Position numbers and translations under genes: made by a program
Notes under the pieces: model-generated
Told to the model about the DNA's origin: nothing
The model's input: the letters and a program-made list of their open reading frames with translations, nothing else
Database searches by the model: none
Shown here: piece by piece, positions 44,830 to 54,079 of the stretch
Layout of the letters: each line of letters opens with the position of its first letter
Numbering within the stretch: the first letter of the stretch is position 1
DNA from: Achromobacter sp. HZ34
GTDB lineage: Bacteria; Pseudomonadota; Gammaproteobacteria; Burkholderiales; Burkholderiaceae_B
Length of the DNA: 64,000 nucleotides
Reading direction: 5' to 3'
NCBI RefSeq assembly: GCF_002209485.1
Contig: NZ_NJIX01000003.1
Span: forward strand, 372,001-436,000

Positions 44830-45214
44830 AGATTCCCCCCAGCAGCGCCAGCATGCGCGCGCGGCGCTCCTGCGGCGTATGCATGTTGTGCAGGGCCATG
44901 ACCTCGATGATCTGGTCGCCTACGGTCATGGTCGGCGTCAGTGCCGACATGGGCTCCTGGAAGATCATGCCTGTCCGGCTGCCGCGCATGCCTTGCAGCT
45001 CGCTCTCGGGCAGCGTCAGCAGGTCGCGTCCGTCGAAGACGATACGGCCGACGACCGGCTTGAGGAAGTCGGGCAGAAGGCCCATGATGGCGTTGGCGTT
45101 GGCGCTGACGGACTTGCCGGAACCCGACTCGCCCACCACGCAAAGAATCTCTTCCCGGCGCAAGTCGAAGGAAGTATCGCTAACCGCGAAGGCCCGGTCA
45201 CTGCCCGGCGGCAA
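44830..45214 (-). pseudogene. N-terminal fragment of an oligopeptide ABC ATPase (DppD/OppD type)
   Basis: The frame reads AFAVSDTSFDLRREEILCVV, Walker [17 protein letters not shown]-like text, VVGRIVFDGRDLL and the Q-loop MIFQEPMSALTPTMTVGDQI, then stops matching after RARMLALLGG. The ABC signature LSGG and Walker B are missing. At its 5' side an in-frame TAG stands just before ALPPGSDRA, so about 15 N-terminal residues are lost too. It abuts the asparaginase gene (start 45235, opposite strand). It cannot make a working ATPase. Confidence 0.78.
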
Positions 45215-45234
45215 GGCTATCTACAAGGGAAATC

Positions 45235-46218
45235 ATGAGCAAACTCAAAGTCGCGGTCATCTTCACCGGCGGCACCATCGCGGGGCAATCCGAGTCCAAT
45301 CTCGACACGACATCCTATCGGGCCGGCGTCCTCAGCGGCGCCGAACTGCTGGCACAAATCCCCGAGGTGGAGTCCTTCTGCACGCCCGTGCCGGAACAGT
45401 TCCGCAACGTCGTCAGCGCCGACATCACGGACGCCGACCTGCTGGAGCTGCATGGCCGCATCAGCCGCCAGCTGGCGCAGGACGATGTTGCCGGGGTGGT
45501 GATCACGCACGGCACCGCCACCCTTGAGGAAACCGCGGCGTTCCTGCAGTTCACCTTGCGCCATGAAAAACCGGTGGTGCTGGTGGGCGCGATGCGGCCA
45601 AACTCCGCCATCAGCGCGGACGGGCCCCTGAACCTGATACACGCCTTTGCCCTGGCCGCCTCGCCCAAGGCGCGTGGCCGCGGCGTGCTGGTCTGCGCCA
45701 ACGACCGCATCGCCTCGGCCATCCATGTCTCCAAGACGAACACCATGGCGGTCGACACCTTCCAGACGCACGATGCCGGCTTCCTGGGCGTGATGATGGG
45801 CACCCAGCCGCTGTTCTACGCGCATGCCGCGCAACCGCTGCTGCCGCCGCCCTTCGACATGTCCTCGGGCGCTGCCTTGCCGCGCGTGGCCGTGGTCCAC
45901 ACGCATCTGAACGATGATCCGGGCGTGCTGGACTATTTCCTGGACCAGGGCGCGCGTGGGCTGGTGATTGCCGCCACGGGCAATGGCACCATGTCCACCG
46001 CCATGGTCACGCACGCCAATGCCTGCGTGGAGCGCGGCATCCCGGTCGTGAAATCGACGGTGTGCGGCGCGGGCTTCCTGTGGAACGAGGGCAAGGACAA
46101 GCTGATCCCCGCGGGCTTCCACAATCCGCAGAAGTCGCGCATCCTGCTTTCCCTGTGCCTGCGCGCGGGCATGGACCGTGCGCAAATCGAGGCCTGCTTC
46201 ACGGTCCCGCTCAACTGA
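45235..46218 (+). CDS. Asparaginase family protein (type II-like), with Asp-to-Ala change in motif 2
   Basis: The 327-aa protein fits L-asparaginases: motif 1 FTGGTIAG with the nucleophile Thr (about residue 11-14), NDRIASAIHVSKTNTM around the catalytic Lys region, and VIAATGNGTMS near the C-terminal part. Motif 2 reads ITHGTATLEETAAF, so the usual Asp after HGT (Asp90 in E. coli AnsB), which holds the substrate amino group, is Ala at about residue 95 (codon GCC). No signal peptide is seen, so it is probably cytoplasmic. It may act on a substrate without a free alpha-amino group or on a different amide. It converges with livF, only 13 bp apart. Confidence 0.82.
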   Translation: MSKLKVAVIFTGGTIAGQSESNLDTTSYRAGVLSGAELLAQIPEVESFCTPVPEQFRNVVSADITDADLLELHGRISRQLAQDDVAGVVITHGTATLEETAAFLQFTLRHEKPVVLVGAMRPNSAISADGPLNLIHAFALAASPKARGRGVLVCANDRIASAIHVSKTNTMAVDTFQTHDAGFLGVMMGTQPLFYAHAAQPLLPPPFDMSSGAALPRVAVVHTHLNDDPGVLDYFLDQGARGLVIAATGNGTMSTAMVTHANACVERGIPVVKSTVCGAGFLWNEGKDKLIPAGFHNPQKSRILLSLCLRAGMDRAQIEACFTVPLN

Positions 46219-46231
46219 ACGGCCTGCCTGG

Positions 46232-46942
46232 TCAACCGCCCAGGTAGGCTTCCAGCACCCGGGGGTGGCCCAGCAGTTCGCGGCCGCTGCCCGACAGGGC
46301 CAGCGCGCCGTTCTCCAGCACGTAGCCCTTCTGCGCGATCTTCAGCGCCTGGCGCACGTTCTGCTCCACCAGGAACAGGGTCAGGCCGCTGGCATTGATG
46401 GTGCGCACGGCGCGGAAGATTTCCTGCACGACGATGGGCGCCAGGCCCATGGACGGCTCATCCAGCAGCAACAGGCGCGGCTTGGCCATCAGCGCGCGGC
46501 CGATCGCCAGCATCTGCTGTTCGCCGCCCGACAGGTTGCCGGCCACGCCTTGCAGGCGTTCCTTCAGGCGCGGGAACAGATTGAAGATGTATTCCAGATC
46601 GTCCTCGACCTTGGCCCGGCCGCGGCGATAGGCCCCCAGTTCCAGGTTCTCGCGCACCGTCATGGTGGTGAGAATGGCGCGCCCTTCGGGCACCTGCACG
46701 ATGCCGCGGGCAACGATCTGGTGCGGGGCCAGGCGCGTGATGTCCTCGCCTTCGAACAGCACCGAGCCCTTGGCCTTGGGCAACAGGCCCGACAAGGCCA
46801 GCAGGGTGGTCGACTTGCCGGCGCCATTGGCGCCCACCAGCGCGGTGATCTGCCCGGCGTCCAGCGACATATCGATGCCGCGCACGGCCTCGATGTGTCC
46901 GTAATTGATTTCCAGGCCGCGTATTTCCAGCATGGCGGTCAT
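46232..46942 (-). CDS. livF: Branched-chain amino acid ABC transporter ATPase LivF
   Basis: The 236-aa ATPase has Walker A GANGAGKST, signature LSGGEQQMLAIGRAL and Walker B LLLLDEPSMGLAP, the LivF version. It begins 4 bp before the end of livG (ATGA overlap). With LivG it drives the LivH/LivM permeases. Confidence 0.95.
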   Translation of the reverse strand: MTAMLEIRGLEINYGHIEAVRGIDMSLDAGQITALVGANGAGKSTTLLALSGLLPKAKGSVLFEGEDITRLAPHQIVARGIVQVPEGRAILTTMTVRENLELGAYRRGRAKVEDDLEYIFNLFPRLKERLQGVAGNLSGGEQQMLAIGRALMAKPRLLLLDEPSMGLAPIVVQEIFRAVRTINASGLTLFLVEQNVRQALKIAQKGYVLENGALALSGSGRELLGHPRVLEAYLGG

Positions 46943-47727
46943 GCGCGCACCTCCGCGGCTTGCTCGTCCTCTTCGTCGTCGCGGCCCAGGTAAGCCTCGA
47001 TGACCTGTTCATTGTTGCGGATCGCGTCCGGCTCGCCGCTGGCGATGATCTTGCCGAAGTTCAGCACCGCGATGGTCTCGCACAGCCCCATCACGAAACG
47101 CATGTCGTGCTCGATCATCAGGATGGTGTAGCCGCGGCCGCGGATGGCCTCGATCTCGCGCATCAGTTCGGCGCGCTCGCCGGTGTTCATGCCGGCCACC
47201 GGTTCGTCCAGCAGCAACAGGCGCGGCTCGGTGGCCAGCGCGCGCGCCAGCTCCAGGCGGCGCTGTTCGCCGTAGGACAGATTGTCGGCCAGGTCGTTGG
47301 CCTTGTGGTCCAGCTTCATCCAGCTCAGCAGTTCCAGCGCGCGCTCGCGCGCGTGGGCCTCGTGCTTGCGGAAATTGGGCAGGCTGAACAACAGGCCGCC
47401 GACGCCGTAGTGCATGTGCCGGTAGGCCCCCACCACCACGTTTTCCAGCAGCGTCATTTCCTTGAACAGGCGAATGTTCTGGAAGGTACGTGCCACGCCG
47501 GCGCGGGTGATGCGATGCGGCTTGACGCCGATCAGGCTCTTGCCATCGAACGAAACGTTGCCGCCGCTGGGGCGCAACAGGCCGGTGATGATGTTGAACA
47601 CCGTGGTCTTGCCGGCACCGTTGGGGCCGATCAGACCGAAGATGGAGCCCTGCGGCACCTTGAAATTGACGTCATGCAGCACATGCAGGCCGCCGAAACG
47701 CATGGAGATATTGGAGAGCTCAAGCAT
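46939..47727 (-). CDS. livG: Branched-chain amino acid ABC transporter ATPase LivG
   Basis: The 262-aa ATPase has Walker A GPNGAGKTT, the LivG-type region VARTFQNIRLFKEMTLLENVVVG, signature LSYGEQRRLELARAL and Walker B LLLLDEPVAGMN. The acidic tail (RDDEEDEQAAEVRA) is variable. It overlaps livM by 8 bp and livF by 4 bp. Confidence 0.95.
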   Translation of the reverse strand: MLELSNISMRFGGLHVLHDVNFKVPQGSIFGLIGPNGAGKTTVFNIITGLLRPSGGNVSFDGKSLIGVKPHRITRAGVARTFQNIRLFKEMTLLENVVVGAYRHMHYGVGGLLFSLPNFRKHEAHARERALELLSWMKLDHKANDLADNLSYGEQRRLELARALATEPRLLLLDEPVAGMNTGERAELMREIEAIRGRGYTILMIEHDMRFVMGLCETIAVLNFGKIIASGEPDAIRNNEQVIEAYLGRDDEEDEQAAEVRA

Positions 47728-48592
47728 GGCGCTTGCCTCCCTTGCGCGTCCAGCGCGCGAAACGCGCCGGATCCCAGATGCCTTGCGGCAGGAACAGAAC
47801 GATAAGCACCAGGATGACCCCGTTGGCGACCAGGCGGAAATCGCCCAGCCCGCGCAGCGCTTCCGGCAGCACGGTAATGATGGCGCTACCCAGCAGCGGT
47901 CCGATCAGGCTGTTGATACCCCCCAGGATGGTCATGGTGAGGATTTCCACGCCACGGTCGAAACCGAATTCCTGCGGGCCGATGAAAAACGTCAGGTGGG
48001 CGTTCAGCGCACCCGCCAGGCCGGCGACGGCCGCGCCCAGGATGAAGGCCAGCATCTTGTTGGCACGCACGTCGATGCCCATCAGGCCGGCGGCGGTTTC
48101 ATCGCCACGGATGGCGTCGAAGGCACGGCCCACCTTGGAGGCACGCACGCGCCACAGCACCAGCAGCACGATCACCACCGCGCCCGCCACATGCCACCAC
48201 TGCGTCAGTTGCGGAATGCCATTCAGGCCCAGCGCGCCGCCGGTCACCGATTCGGTATTCAGGATGGCCACCCGCACCACTTCGCCGAAGCCCAGTGTCG
48301 CCATCGCCAGGTACACCCCGGATAGCCGGATGGTGGGCAGGCCGATCAGCGCCGCGACGACGGCCGGCGCGGCCATGCCGCCCGCCAGCGCCACCGAGAA
48401 CGGCATGTCGTAGTTCATCGTCAGCAGCGCCGCCGCATAGGCGCCGATGCCCATGAAAGCCGCGTTGGCCATGGCCAGCATGCCGCAGGCCAGCGTCAGC
48501 CAGATGGACAACGCCAGCAAGGCGTTGGTCCCCAGCGACATGACCAGGTTGCCGTAGATATTCCAGAAATTTTCGAGTCCGCTCATGCTCAA
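47720..48592 (-). CDS. livM: Branched-chain amino acid ABC transporter permease LivM
   Basis: The 290-aa membrane protein has about eight hydrophobic segments and the LivM pattern: LALSIWLTLACGMLAMANAAFMGIGAYAAALL, RVGRAFDAIRGDETAAGLMG-like coupling loop, and a late ILTMTILGGINSLIGPLLGS. It overlaps livH by 4 bp. Confidence 0.94.
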   Translation of the reverse strand: MSMSGLENFWNIYGNLVMSLGTNALLALSIWLTLACGMLAMANAAFMGIGAYAAALLTMNYDMPFSVALAGGMAAPAVVAALIGLPTIRLSGVYLAMATLGFGEVVRVAILNTESVTGGALGLNGIPQLTQWWHVAGAVVIVLLVLWRVRASKVGRAFDAIRGDETAAGLMGIDVRANKMLAFILGAAVAGLAGALNAHLTFFIGPQEFGFDRGVEILTMTILGGINSLIGPLLGSAIITVLPEALRGLGDFRLVANGVILVLIVLFLPQGIWDPARFARWTRKGGKRHA

Positions 48593-49470
48593 GCCTTGCG
48601 TTGCACCACTTTGCCGAACAGGCCCTGGGGGCGCACCAGCAGAATCAGGAAGAGCAGGCCGAAAGCCACCGCGTCACGCATCGTCGAACCGATGTACGCG
48701 ACCGACAGCACCTCGGCGAAGCCCAGGAACAGGCCGCCCAGCATGGCGCCACGGATGTCGCCCATGCCACCCAGGATGATGACGGCGATGCCCTTGTGCA
48801 GCATGGGCTGGCCCATCAGCGGGAAGACGGCGTTGGAGTACAGGCCGATCAGCAGGCCGGCCACGCCGCCCAGCGCGCCCGCCATGAAGGAGGTCACCAG
48901 GAACAGCTGTTCGACGTTGATCCCCAGCAGCCAGGCCGCCTTGGGCGACTCGGCGATGGCGCGCAGGGCGCGGCCGAACTGGGTGCGGTGCATCACCAGC
49001 ATCAGCACCGCCATCAGCGCGAAGGACAGGAAGATGATGGCCAGCTCGATGACCGTGACATGCATGCCCGCGATCACCAGCGTCTGGTCCGGCACGATGC
49101 CGGCGGGGAAGCGCTGGTTGCTGGCGCCGTAGACGCCCTGCATGCCGTTGTTGAGGATGATGCCGACACCGATGGTGGCGATCATGGGGATCAGGTGCGG
49201 CGCGTTGCGCTTGCGCAGCGGCTTGAGCACCAGCCAGTCAATCAGGGCGCCCACCACGCCGGCCACGACGAAGGCGCCGATGACGGCAAGCCATAGCGGA
49301 GCCCCCAGCTTGGTAATGAAGGCCAGCGCGACATACGCGCCCACCATGAACACGGCGCCATGAGCCAGATTGATGATGCCCAACACGCCGAAGACCAGCG
49401 TGAAGCCCAGTGCGAACAGGGCGTAGACACAGCCCAGCGACAAGGCATTGACGAATTGTTGTTCCAACAT
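48589..49470 (-). CDS. livH: Branched-chain amino acid ABC transporter permease LivH
   Basis: The 293-aa permease shows LGCVYALFALGFTLVFGVLGIINLAHGAVFMVGAYVA near the start and the coupling loop FGRALRAIAESPKAAWLLGI. It ends with KGIAVIILGGMGDIRGAMLGGLFLGFAE. It is the second gene of the operon, about 100 bp after the binding-protein gene. Confidence 0.95.
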   Translation of the reverse strand: MLEQQFVNALSLGCVYALFALGFTLVFGVLGIINLAHGAVFMVGAYVALAFITKLGAPLWLAVIGAFVVAGVVGALIDWLVLKPLRKRNAPHLIPMIATIGVGIILNNGMQGVYGASNQRFPAGIVPDQTLVIAGMHVTVIELAIIFLSFALMAVLMLVMHRTQFGRALRAIAESPKAAWLLGINVEQLFLVTSFMAGALGGVAGLLIGLYSNAVFPLMGQPMLHKGIAVIILGGMGDIRGAMLGGLFLGFAEVLSVAYIGSTMRDAVAFGLLFLILLVRPQGLFGKVVQRKA

Positions 49471-49570
49471 ACCTGGGGTTCCGAATCGAAAAACGCCTTG
49501 CGGGCTGCGACGGTGGCCGCGGCCCGCAAGGCGTCGAACACGGCCGGGGCCGCGCTCGCCATACTTGGGA

Positions 49571-50725
49571 TTACTTCACGATCACGTATTTGCCGTCCTT
49601 CGTCACGCTGACGATGGGGGCTTGCTCGGCGTCGTAACCGGCGGGCTTGCCGGCGCGGTCCTTGGCTTGGCGGAACTTGAAGGCGCCGGTGGCACCGGTC
49701 CAGGTCACGCCAGGCAGGGCTTCGCGCAGGGCGGCGCGGTCGGCGGTGAGATCGCCCGACAGCTTGGTCTTCTTCAGGGCTTCGGCAACGATGTGCATCG
49801 CGTCATACGCCTGCGCCGCGAATTGATCCGGCGCCGCGTTGTACTTGGCCTTGTAGGCAGCGATGAACTTGGTGTTCTCAGCGGCCGGGTTTTCGATCGA
49901 CCAGGGGCTGCCGATCCACAGATCGTTCGACGCCGCGCCAGGCGCAAGGTCGAAGATCTTAACCGAATTCATGCCGTTGCCGCCAATGAACGGCACGTTC
50001 AGGCCGATCTGGCGCGCCTGCACCATGATGGGGCCGCCTTCGGCCAACAGCGCCGACAGCACGATGGCGTCCGGGTTGGTGCCCTTGATCTTGGTCAGCT
50101 GGGCCTTGAAGTCGACGTCGCCCTTGGCGAAGGTTTCCGTGGTGGTGACCGGGACTTTCAGGTCATCCAGGGCCTTCTTGAAGTTGTCGTAGCCGCTCTT
50201 GGTGAAGACGTCGTCGTTGCCATACAGCACCGCGACCTTCTTCACGCCAGCCTTGTCCATGGCCATCTTCAGGGTGGCGGGCAGCACGTCGGCCTCGGTC
50301 ACCGAATTGCGGAAGACGTAGTTGCCGATGGAGGTGATGCCGTCGGCGGTGTTGGACGTGCCGAAGGCGACGGTCTTGCCGGCCTGGGCGACGGGGTCGG
50401 CGGCCTGGGCCGAGTTCGACAGGGTCGGGCCGAAGGTCATCAGGACCTTGTCCTGGAATATCAGCTTCTTGAAGACGTTGATGGCTTCTTCTTTCTTGCC
50501 CTGTTCGTCTTCGATCACCAGCGCCAGCTTGTTGCCGTTGATGCCACCGGCGGCGTTGATTTCTTCAGCGGCCAGTTGGAAGCCGTTGCGGATGGCCACG
50601 CCGTATTGAGCGGCGCCGCCGGACAGGGCCTCGGCCACGCCCAGCTTGATATCAGCCGCGTGAGCGGCGGGCAGGGAAGCGGCCAGCACCGCGGCGGCCA
50701 GCAATTTCTTATAAGTGAAAATCAT
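49571..50725 (-). CDS. Branched-chain amino acid ABC transporter substrate-binding protein
   Basis: The 384-aa protein has a signal peptide (MIFTYKKLLAAAVLAASLPAAHA) and a Leu/Ile/Val-binding type I fold: IKLGVAEALSGGAAQYGVAI, then LALVIEDEQGKKEEAINVFKKLI, and a late QAYDAMHIVAEALKK. The ATG at 50725 has GAGAGGG upstream. It is the first gene of the liv operon (SBP, livH, livM, livG, livF). The exact amino acid or amide bound is not known. Confidence 0.93.
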   Translation of the reverse strand: MIFTYKKLLAAAVLAASLPAAHAADIKLGVAEALSGGAAQYGVAIRNGFQLAAEEINAAGGINGNKLALVIEDEQGKKEEAINVFKKLIFQDKVLMTFGPTLSNSAQAADPVAQAGKTVAFGTSNTADGITSIGNYVFRNSVTEADVLPATLKMAMDKAGVKKVAVLYGNDDVFTKSGYDNFKKALDDLKVPVTTTETFAKGDVDFKAQLTKIKGTNPDAIVLSALLAEGGPIMVQARQIGLNVPFIGGNGMNSVKIFDLAPGAASNDLWIGSPWSIENPAAENTKFIAAYKAKYNAAPDQFAAQAYDAMHIVAEALKKTKLSGDLTADRAALREALPGVTWTGATGAFKFRQAKDRAGKPAGYDAEQAPIVSVTKDGKYVIVK

Positions 50726-51030
50726 GGGAACACCCTCTCTCACGCTCGTATGTGTAAACGCCAGGGTCTTGCGCCCGGGCTGGACGAATAAGACTTGTCG
50801 ACGACCTACGCCGCGTCCGACGGATAAAAAAGTGCAAGAACGCGGATGAATTTCAGCCGCGCGGGTCTTGACTTACAGGACCGAACGCGGGCAAGCCCGA
50901 CATTATTACTCGATTTGTTGCGGCTTGAAACCCTGGAAAACCGCCAAAAGCGGCTAATTCCGGCCGGAATAGGCAGAAATCGGTCGTCTGCCTGGCTTTT
51001 TGGGGATGCGGTGTGCTTCCAGCAGGGAGC

Positions 51031-51080
51031 GTTTTTCATGATGGGGGGTCCCCCATCGCCCCCTTCTTGGGCTATCGCCC
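51031..51080. repeat. REP-like palindromic element, copy A
   Basis: The element has a first hairpin GATGGGGGGTCCCCCATC and a second weak hairpin with GGGC and GCCC arms, preceded by a T-run. Its core (CCCCCATCGCCCC) recurs at 51126-51172, 58783-58830 and 58871-58924. Confidence 0.7.
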
Positions 51081-51125
51081 ATCATCGCAGCCCGGCGAAC
51101 CTGGGTGCAGCGTGCATCCAGCAAG

Positions 51126-51172
51126 AAGTTTTTTGATAGGGGTTCCCCATTGCTCCTTTCTGGCTGTCGCCC
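51126..51172. repeat. REP-like palindromic element, copy B
   Basis: A diverged relative of copy A: T-run, GATAGGGGTTCCCCATTGC, CTTTCTGGC and GTCGCCC. Both copies are also preceded by a similar GTGC-TCCAGCA word (about 51013 and 51112), so the unit may be about 65 bp long. Confidence 0.6.
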
Positions 51173-51290
51173 ACGGCGATGGCCCTTGGGTCGTCTGCCG
51201 GCCTGGGCGAATGCGCGATCAGGCCCTGGCCTCGCTCAAGAACGCCGTCCCATCGGGGACAGCGTAGACCGGGTCCCCCGGTCCGCCGGT

Positions 51291-51333
51291 GTCGCCCCCT
51301 GGGGGGCCCACGCGCAGCGTGGTACGGGGGGCC
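51291..51333 (-). terminator. GC-rich palindromic block after pmbA, possible terminator
   Basis: Nested inverted repeats (CCCCCTGGGGGG, and CCACGCGCAGCGTGG within GGGGGCC-type arms) lie directly after the pmbA stop at 51336. There is no long T-run, so it is not a classical Rho-independent site. I recall similar blocks between genes in Bordetella and Achromobacter. Confidence 0.4.
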
Positions 51334-51335
51334 TA

Positions 51336-52700
51336 CTACGCTCCGGCGATAGCCATCTGCTCTATCAAGATCGAGCCCGTGCGCTTGGTGCCGCGCAGGA
51401 TTTCGTCCGCGCCCACCGCCACGATCTGGCGGAACATGTCGGCCAGGTTGCCCGCGATGGTCACTTCCTCGACCGCGTGCTGGATGACACCATCCTTGAC
51501 CCAGTAGCCGAACGCGCCCCGTGAATAGTCGCCCGTCACGTAATTCACGCCCTGCCCGATCAACTCGGTAACCAGCAGCCCGGTACCCATCTTGCGCAAC
51601 ATGGCCGGCAGATCGTCCGTCGGCTGGGTGTTGCGCGACGCCAACGTCAGGTTGTGCGAACCGCCCGCATTGCCCGTCACCGCCATGCCCAGCTTGCGAG
51701 CGGTATAGGTAGACAGGAAATAACCCTGCAACACCCCACCCCGCACCACATCGCGCGCCCGCGTCACCACGCCTTCGTCGTCGAACGGCGAACTGCCCAT
51801 GGCGCCGGGAATGTGCGGATCCTCGGTCACATCCAGATGGTCCGCCAGCACCGGCTTGCCCAGGCTGTCGAGCAAGAAGGTGGCCTTGCGGTACAGCGCG
51901 CCACCATTGGTGGCCTGGGTCAGCGCACCGAGCAGGCCCAGCGCCAGGGGCGCCTCGAACAGCACCGGAAACTTGCCGGTGGGAATACGGCGCGCCGACA
52001 AGCGCGACAAGGCACGCTCGGCGGCATAGCGGCCGACCGCCTCGGGATTGGCCAGATTGCGCGCGTCACGCTCGCTGGAATACCAGAAGTCGCGCTGCAT
52101 CTTGTTGCCGCGCCCGGCGATGGGCGCCACCGACAGGCTGTGCCGCGAATAGGGATAGCCGCCCAGGAAACCCCGGGTGTTGCCCATCACGAACTGCCCT
52201 TCATACGTCCCGAGCGACGCCCCTTCCGTATTGGTGATGCGGGAATCGACCGCACGCGCGGCCCGTTCGGCGCGCAAGGCCAGCTCGGCCGCGGCGTCCG
52301 TATCGATGGCCCAGGGATGGTGCAGCTGCAGATCCGGGTAGTCGCGCGCCAGGTTTTCGGCGTCTGGCAGGCCCGCGGCGGGGTCTTCGGCGGTGGCGCT
52401 GGCAATATGCCACGCAGCCTCCACGGTTTCACGCAGCGCGTCGGGCGAAAAATCCGAGGTCGACGCCGAACCGCGGCGCTGGCCCGCGTAGACGGTGACG
52501 TCCAGGGAACGGTCGCGCGTCTGCTCGACCGTCTCGATATCGTTCTTGCGCACCGACACCGATAGCCCGAGGCTTTCGGAAACTTCGGCCGCGGCATCGC
52601 TGGCGCCGATCTTGCGGGCGTGCGCCAGGGCGCTTTCGACCAGTTCGCTGAATCGCGCGTGGTTTTCGGCAATCGGCAGGGAGGAAGAGGAGTTGACCAT
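51336..52700 (-). CDS. pmbA: Metalloprotease PmbA (TldE)
   Basis: PmbA/TldE pairs with TldD to form a protease that matures peptide antibiotics such as microcin B17 and degrades antitoxin CcdA. The 454-aa protein shows [38 protein letters not shown] near the start, [20 protein letters not shown], and a C-terminal [19 protein letters not shown], all typical. I use ATG at 52700; an ATG at 52730 is possible. tldD is not in this window. It is divergent from darP. Confidence 0.94.
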   Translation of the reverse strand: MVNSSSSLPIAENHARFSELVESALAHARKIGASDAAAEVSESLGLSVSVRKNDIETVEQTRDRSLDVTVYAGQRRGSASTSDFSPDALRETVEAAWHIASATAEDPAAGLPDAENLARDYPDLQLHHPWAIDTDAAAELALRAERAARAVDSRITNTEGASLGTYEGQFVMGNTRGFLGGYPYSRHSLSVAPIAGRGNKMQRDFWYSSERDARNLANPEAVGRYAAERALSRLSARRIPTGKFPVLFEAPLALGLLGALTQATNGGALYRKATFLLDSLGKPVLADHLDVTEDPHIPGAMGSSPFDDEGVVTRARDVVRGGVLQGYFLSTYTARKLGMAVTGNAGGSHNLTLASRNTQPTDDLPAMLRKMGTGLLVTELIGQGVNYVTGDYSRGAFGYWVKDGVIQHAVEEVTIAGNLADMFRQIVAVGADEILRGTKRTGSILIEQMAIAGA

Positions 52701-52763
52701 GAAAGCTCGCTTCAGAGAGACGGGTATCATACCCAGGTCCTGTCATCTCCACTATCAGCCACC

Positions 52764-53315
52764 ATGCACGACCAGCCCGCCCCCCTCGCCAACGACGACG
52801 AAGACGAAGACGACCACGGCTATACCCGCCCCAGCAAGTCGCACGTCAAGCGGGAGATGCTCGCGCTTACCGACCTGGGCAAGGAGCTGATCGAGCTCTC
52901 GCCGGAACGGCTACGCCAGTTGCCCCTGGCCGAACGCCTGTATGAAGCCATCCGCGAAGCCCAGCGCACCACCAGCCGGGAAGGCCTGCGCCGCCAGACC
53001 CACTTCGTCGGCAAGCTGATGCGCGACGCCCCTGCCGACGACATCCGCCGGCAGCTGGACATCTGGCGCAACGGCTCGCGCGAAGAAACCGCCGCCATGC
53101 ATCGCCTGGAAAAGCTGCGCGAACGCCTGCTCGACGACGACACCGCCTTGACCGAGCTGCTGAACCTGTATCCGGGCGCCGATGTGCAACATTTGCGCAC
53201 GGTGATCCGCGAAGCCCGCAAGGAAGCCCGCGCCAATACCGAGCTGCAGCAGGGGCAGGAGCCCAAGCGCAAGCACTATCGGGCGCTGTTCCAGGCATTG
53301 AAGGATCTTGCATGA
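52764..53315 (+). CDS. darP: Ribosome biogenesis factor DarP (YjgA, DUF615)
   Basis: DarP binds late 50S ribosome precursors and promotes peptidyl transferase centre folding. The 183-aa protein has an acidic start ([11 protein letters not shown]) followed by [29 protein letters not shown], then [11 protein letters not shown] and an Arg/Lys-rich helical C-terminus, the DUF615 pattern. Divergent pairing of darP (yjgA) with pmbA is conserved across proteobacteria. It overlaps the esterase gene by 4 bp (ATGA). Confidence 0.95.
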   Translation: MHDQPAPLANDDEDEDDHGYTRPSKSHVKREMLALTDLGKELIELSPERLRQLPLAERLYEAIREAQRTTSREGLRRQTHFVGKLMRDAPADDIRRQLDIWRNGSREETAAMHRLEKLRERLLDDDTALTELLNLYPGADVQHLRTVIREARKEARANTELQQGQEPKRKHYRALFQALKDLA

Positions 53316-53995
53316 CCTCAGACACCACGCCCGACCTGCTCGACTGCATCGAACTGCAGACCGGCCCGCAGCCGACCCACACCGTCATCTGGATGCACGG
53401 CCTGGGCGCCGACGGCAACGACTTCGTGCCCATCGTGCCGGAACTGCGCCTGCCCGCCACGCTGGCGGTGCGCTTCGTATTCCCCAACGCGCCGGTGCAG
53501 CCGGTGACGATCAACGGCGGCATGGCCATGCCCGCCTGGTACGACATATTCAATCGCGACCTGGTACGGCGCGAGGACGGTCCTGGCATCCGCCGCTCCG
53601 AAGCCGCCATTCGCGCCATCATCGCCCGTGAAAATGCCCGCGGCATCCCCACCTCGCGCATCGTGCTGGCCGGCTTTTCGCAAGGCTGCGCCATGACGCT
53701 GCATACGGGCCTGCGTTTGCCGGAGAAACTGGCCGGCATGATGGCCTTGTCCGGCTACCTGCCGCTGCTGGACCTGGCGGCGGCCGAGCGTCACGGCGCC
53801 AACCAGGACACCCCCATCTTCATGGCGCACGGCACCTACGACCCGGTGGTGGAACTGCCCCGCGCCACGGCGTCGCGCGACCTGCTGACCTCCCTGGGCC
53901 ATGACGTGCGCTGGCACGACTACCCCATGCCGCACTCGGTATGCGCCGAGGAAGTGGCGGATATTTCAGCGTTCCTGCAGGAAGTGCTGGCCTAG
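53312..53995 (+). CDS. Carboxylesterase of the phospholipase/thioesterase family
   Basis: The 227-aa alpha/beta hydrolase shows [21 protein letters not shown] (oxyanion hole), the nucleophile elbow [11 protein letters not shown], the catalytic Asp in [11 protein letters not shown] and the His in [11 protein letters not shown]. It resembles carboxylesterase II/EstB of Pseudomonas and the acyl-protein thioesterases. It overlaps darP by 4 bp, so translation is coupled. Its natural ester is not known. Confidence 0.93.
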   Translation: MTSDTTPDLLDCIELQTGPQPTHTVIWMHGLGADGNDFVPIVPELRLPATLAVRFVFPNAPVQPVTINGGMAMPAWYDIFNRDLVRREDGPGIRRSEAAIRAIIARENARGIPTSRIVLAGFSQGCAMTLHTGLRLPEKLAGMMALSGYLPLLDLAAAERHGANQDTPIFMAHGTYDPVVELPRATASRDLLTSLGHDVRWHDYPMPHSVCAEEVADISAFLQEVLA

Positions 53996-53999
53996 GCGC

Positions 54000-54079
54000 G
54001 GACGGCGTCAGTCGCCAGTATCGGGAATGGACGGCGTCAATCGCCAGTAATTGGGAATGGACGGCGTCAATCGCCGTCC
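54000..54079. repeat. 29/30-bp direct repeat, two and a half copies
   Basis: Units start at 54000, 54029 and 54059 with GGACGGCGTCARTCGCC. The third unit is the last codons and stop of the leftward acetyltransferase gene (LDGD stop), so the gene's 3' end has been copied downstream twice. It may come from replication slippage. Confidence 0.85.

Larger units (their letters stand above)
50726..51335. other. 610-bp intergenic region upstream of the liv operon
   Basis: The part next to the binding-protein gene should hold its promoter and is AT-richer. The rest contains two REP-like elements (51031-51080 and 51126-51172) and a GC-rich palindromic block (51291-51333) just after pmbA. No protein-coding frame looks real. 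Confidence 0.5.
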
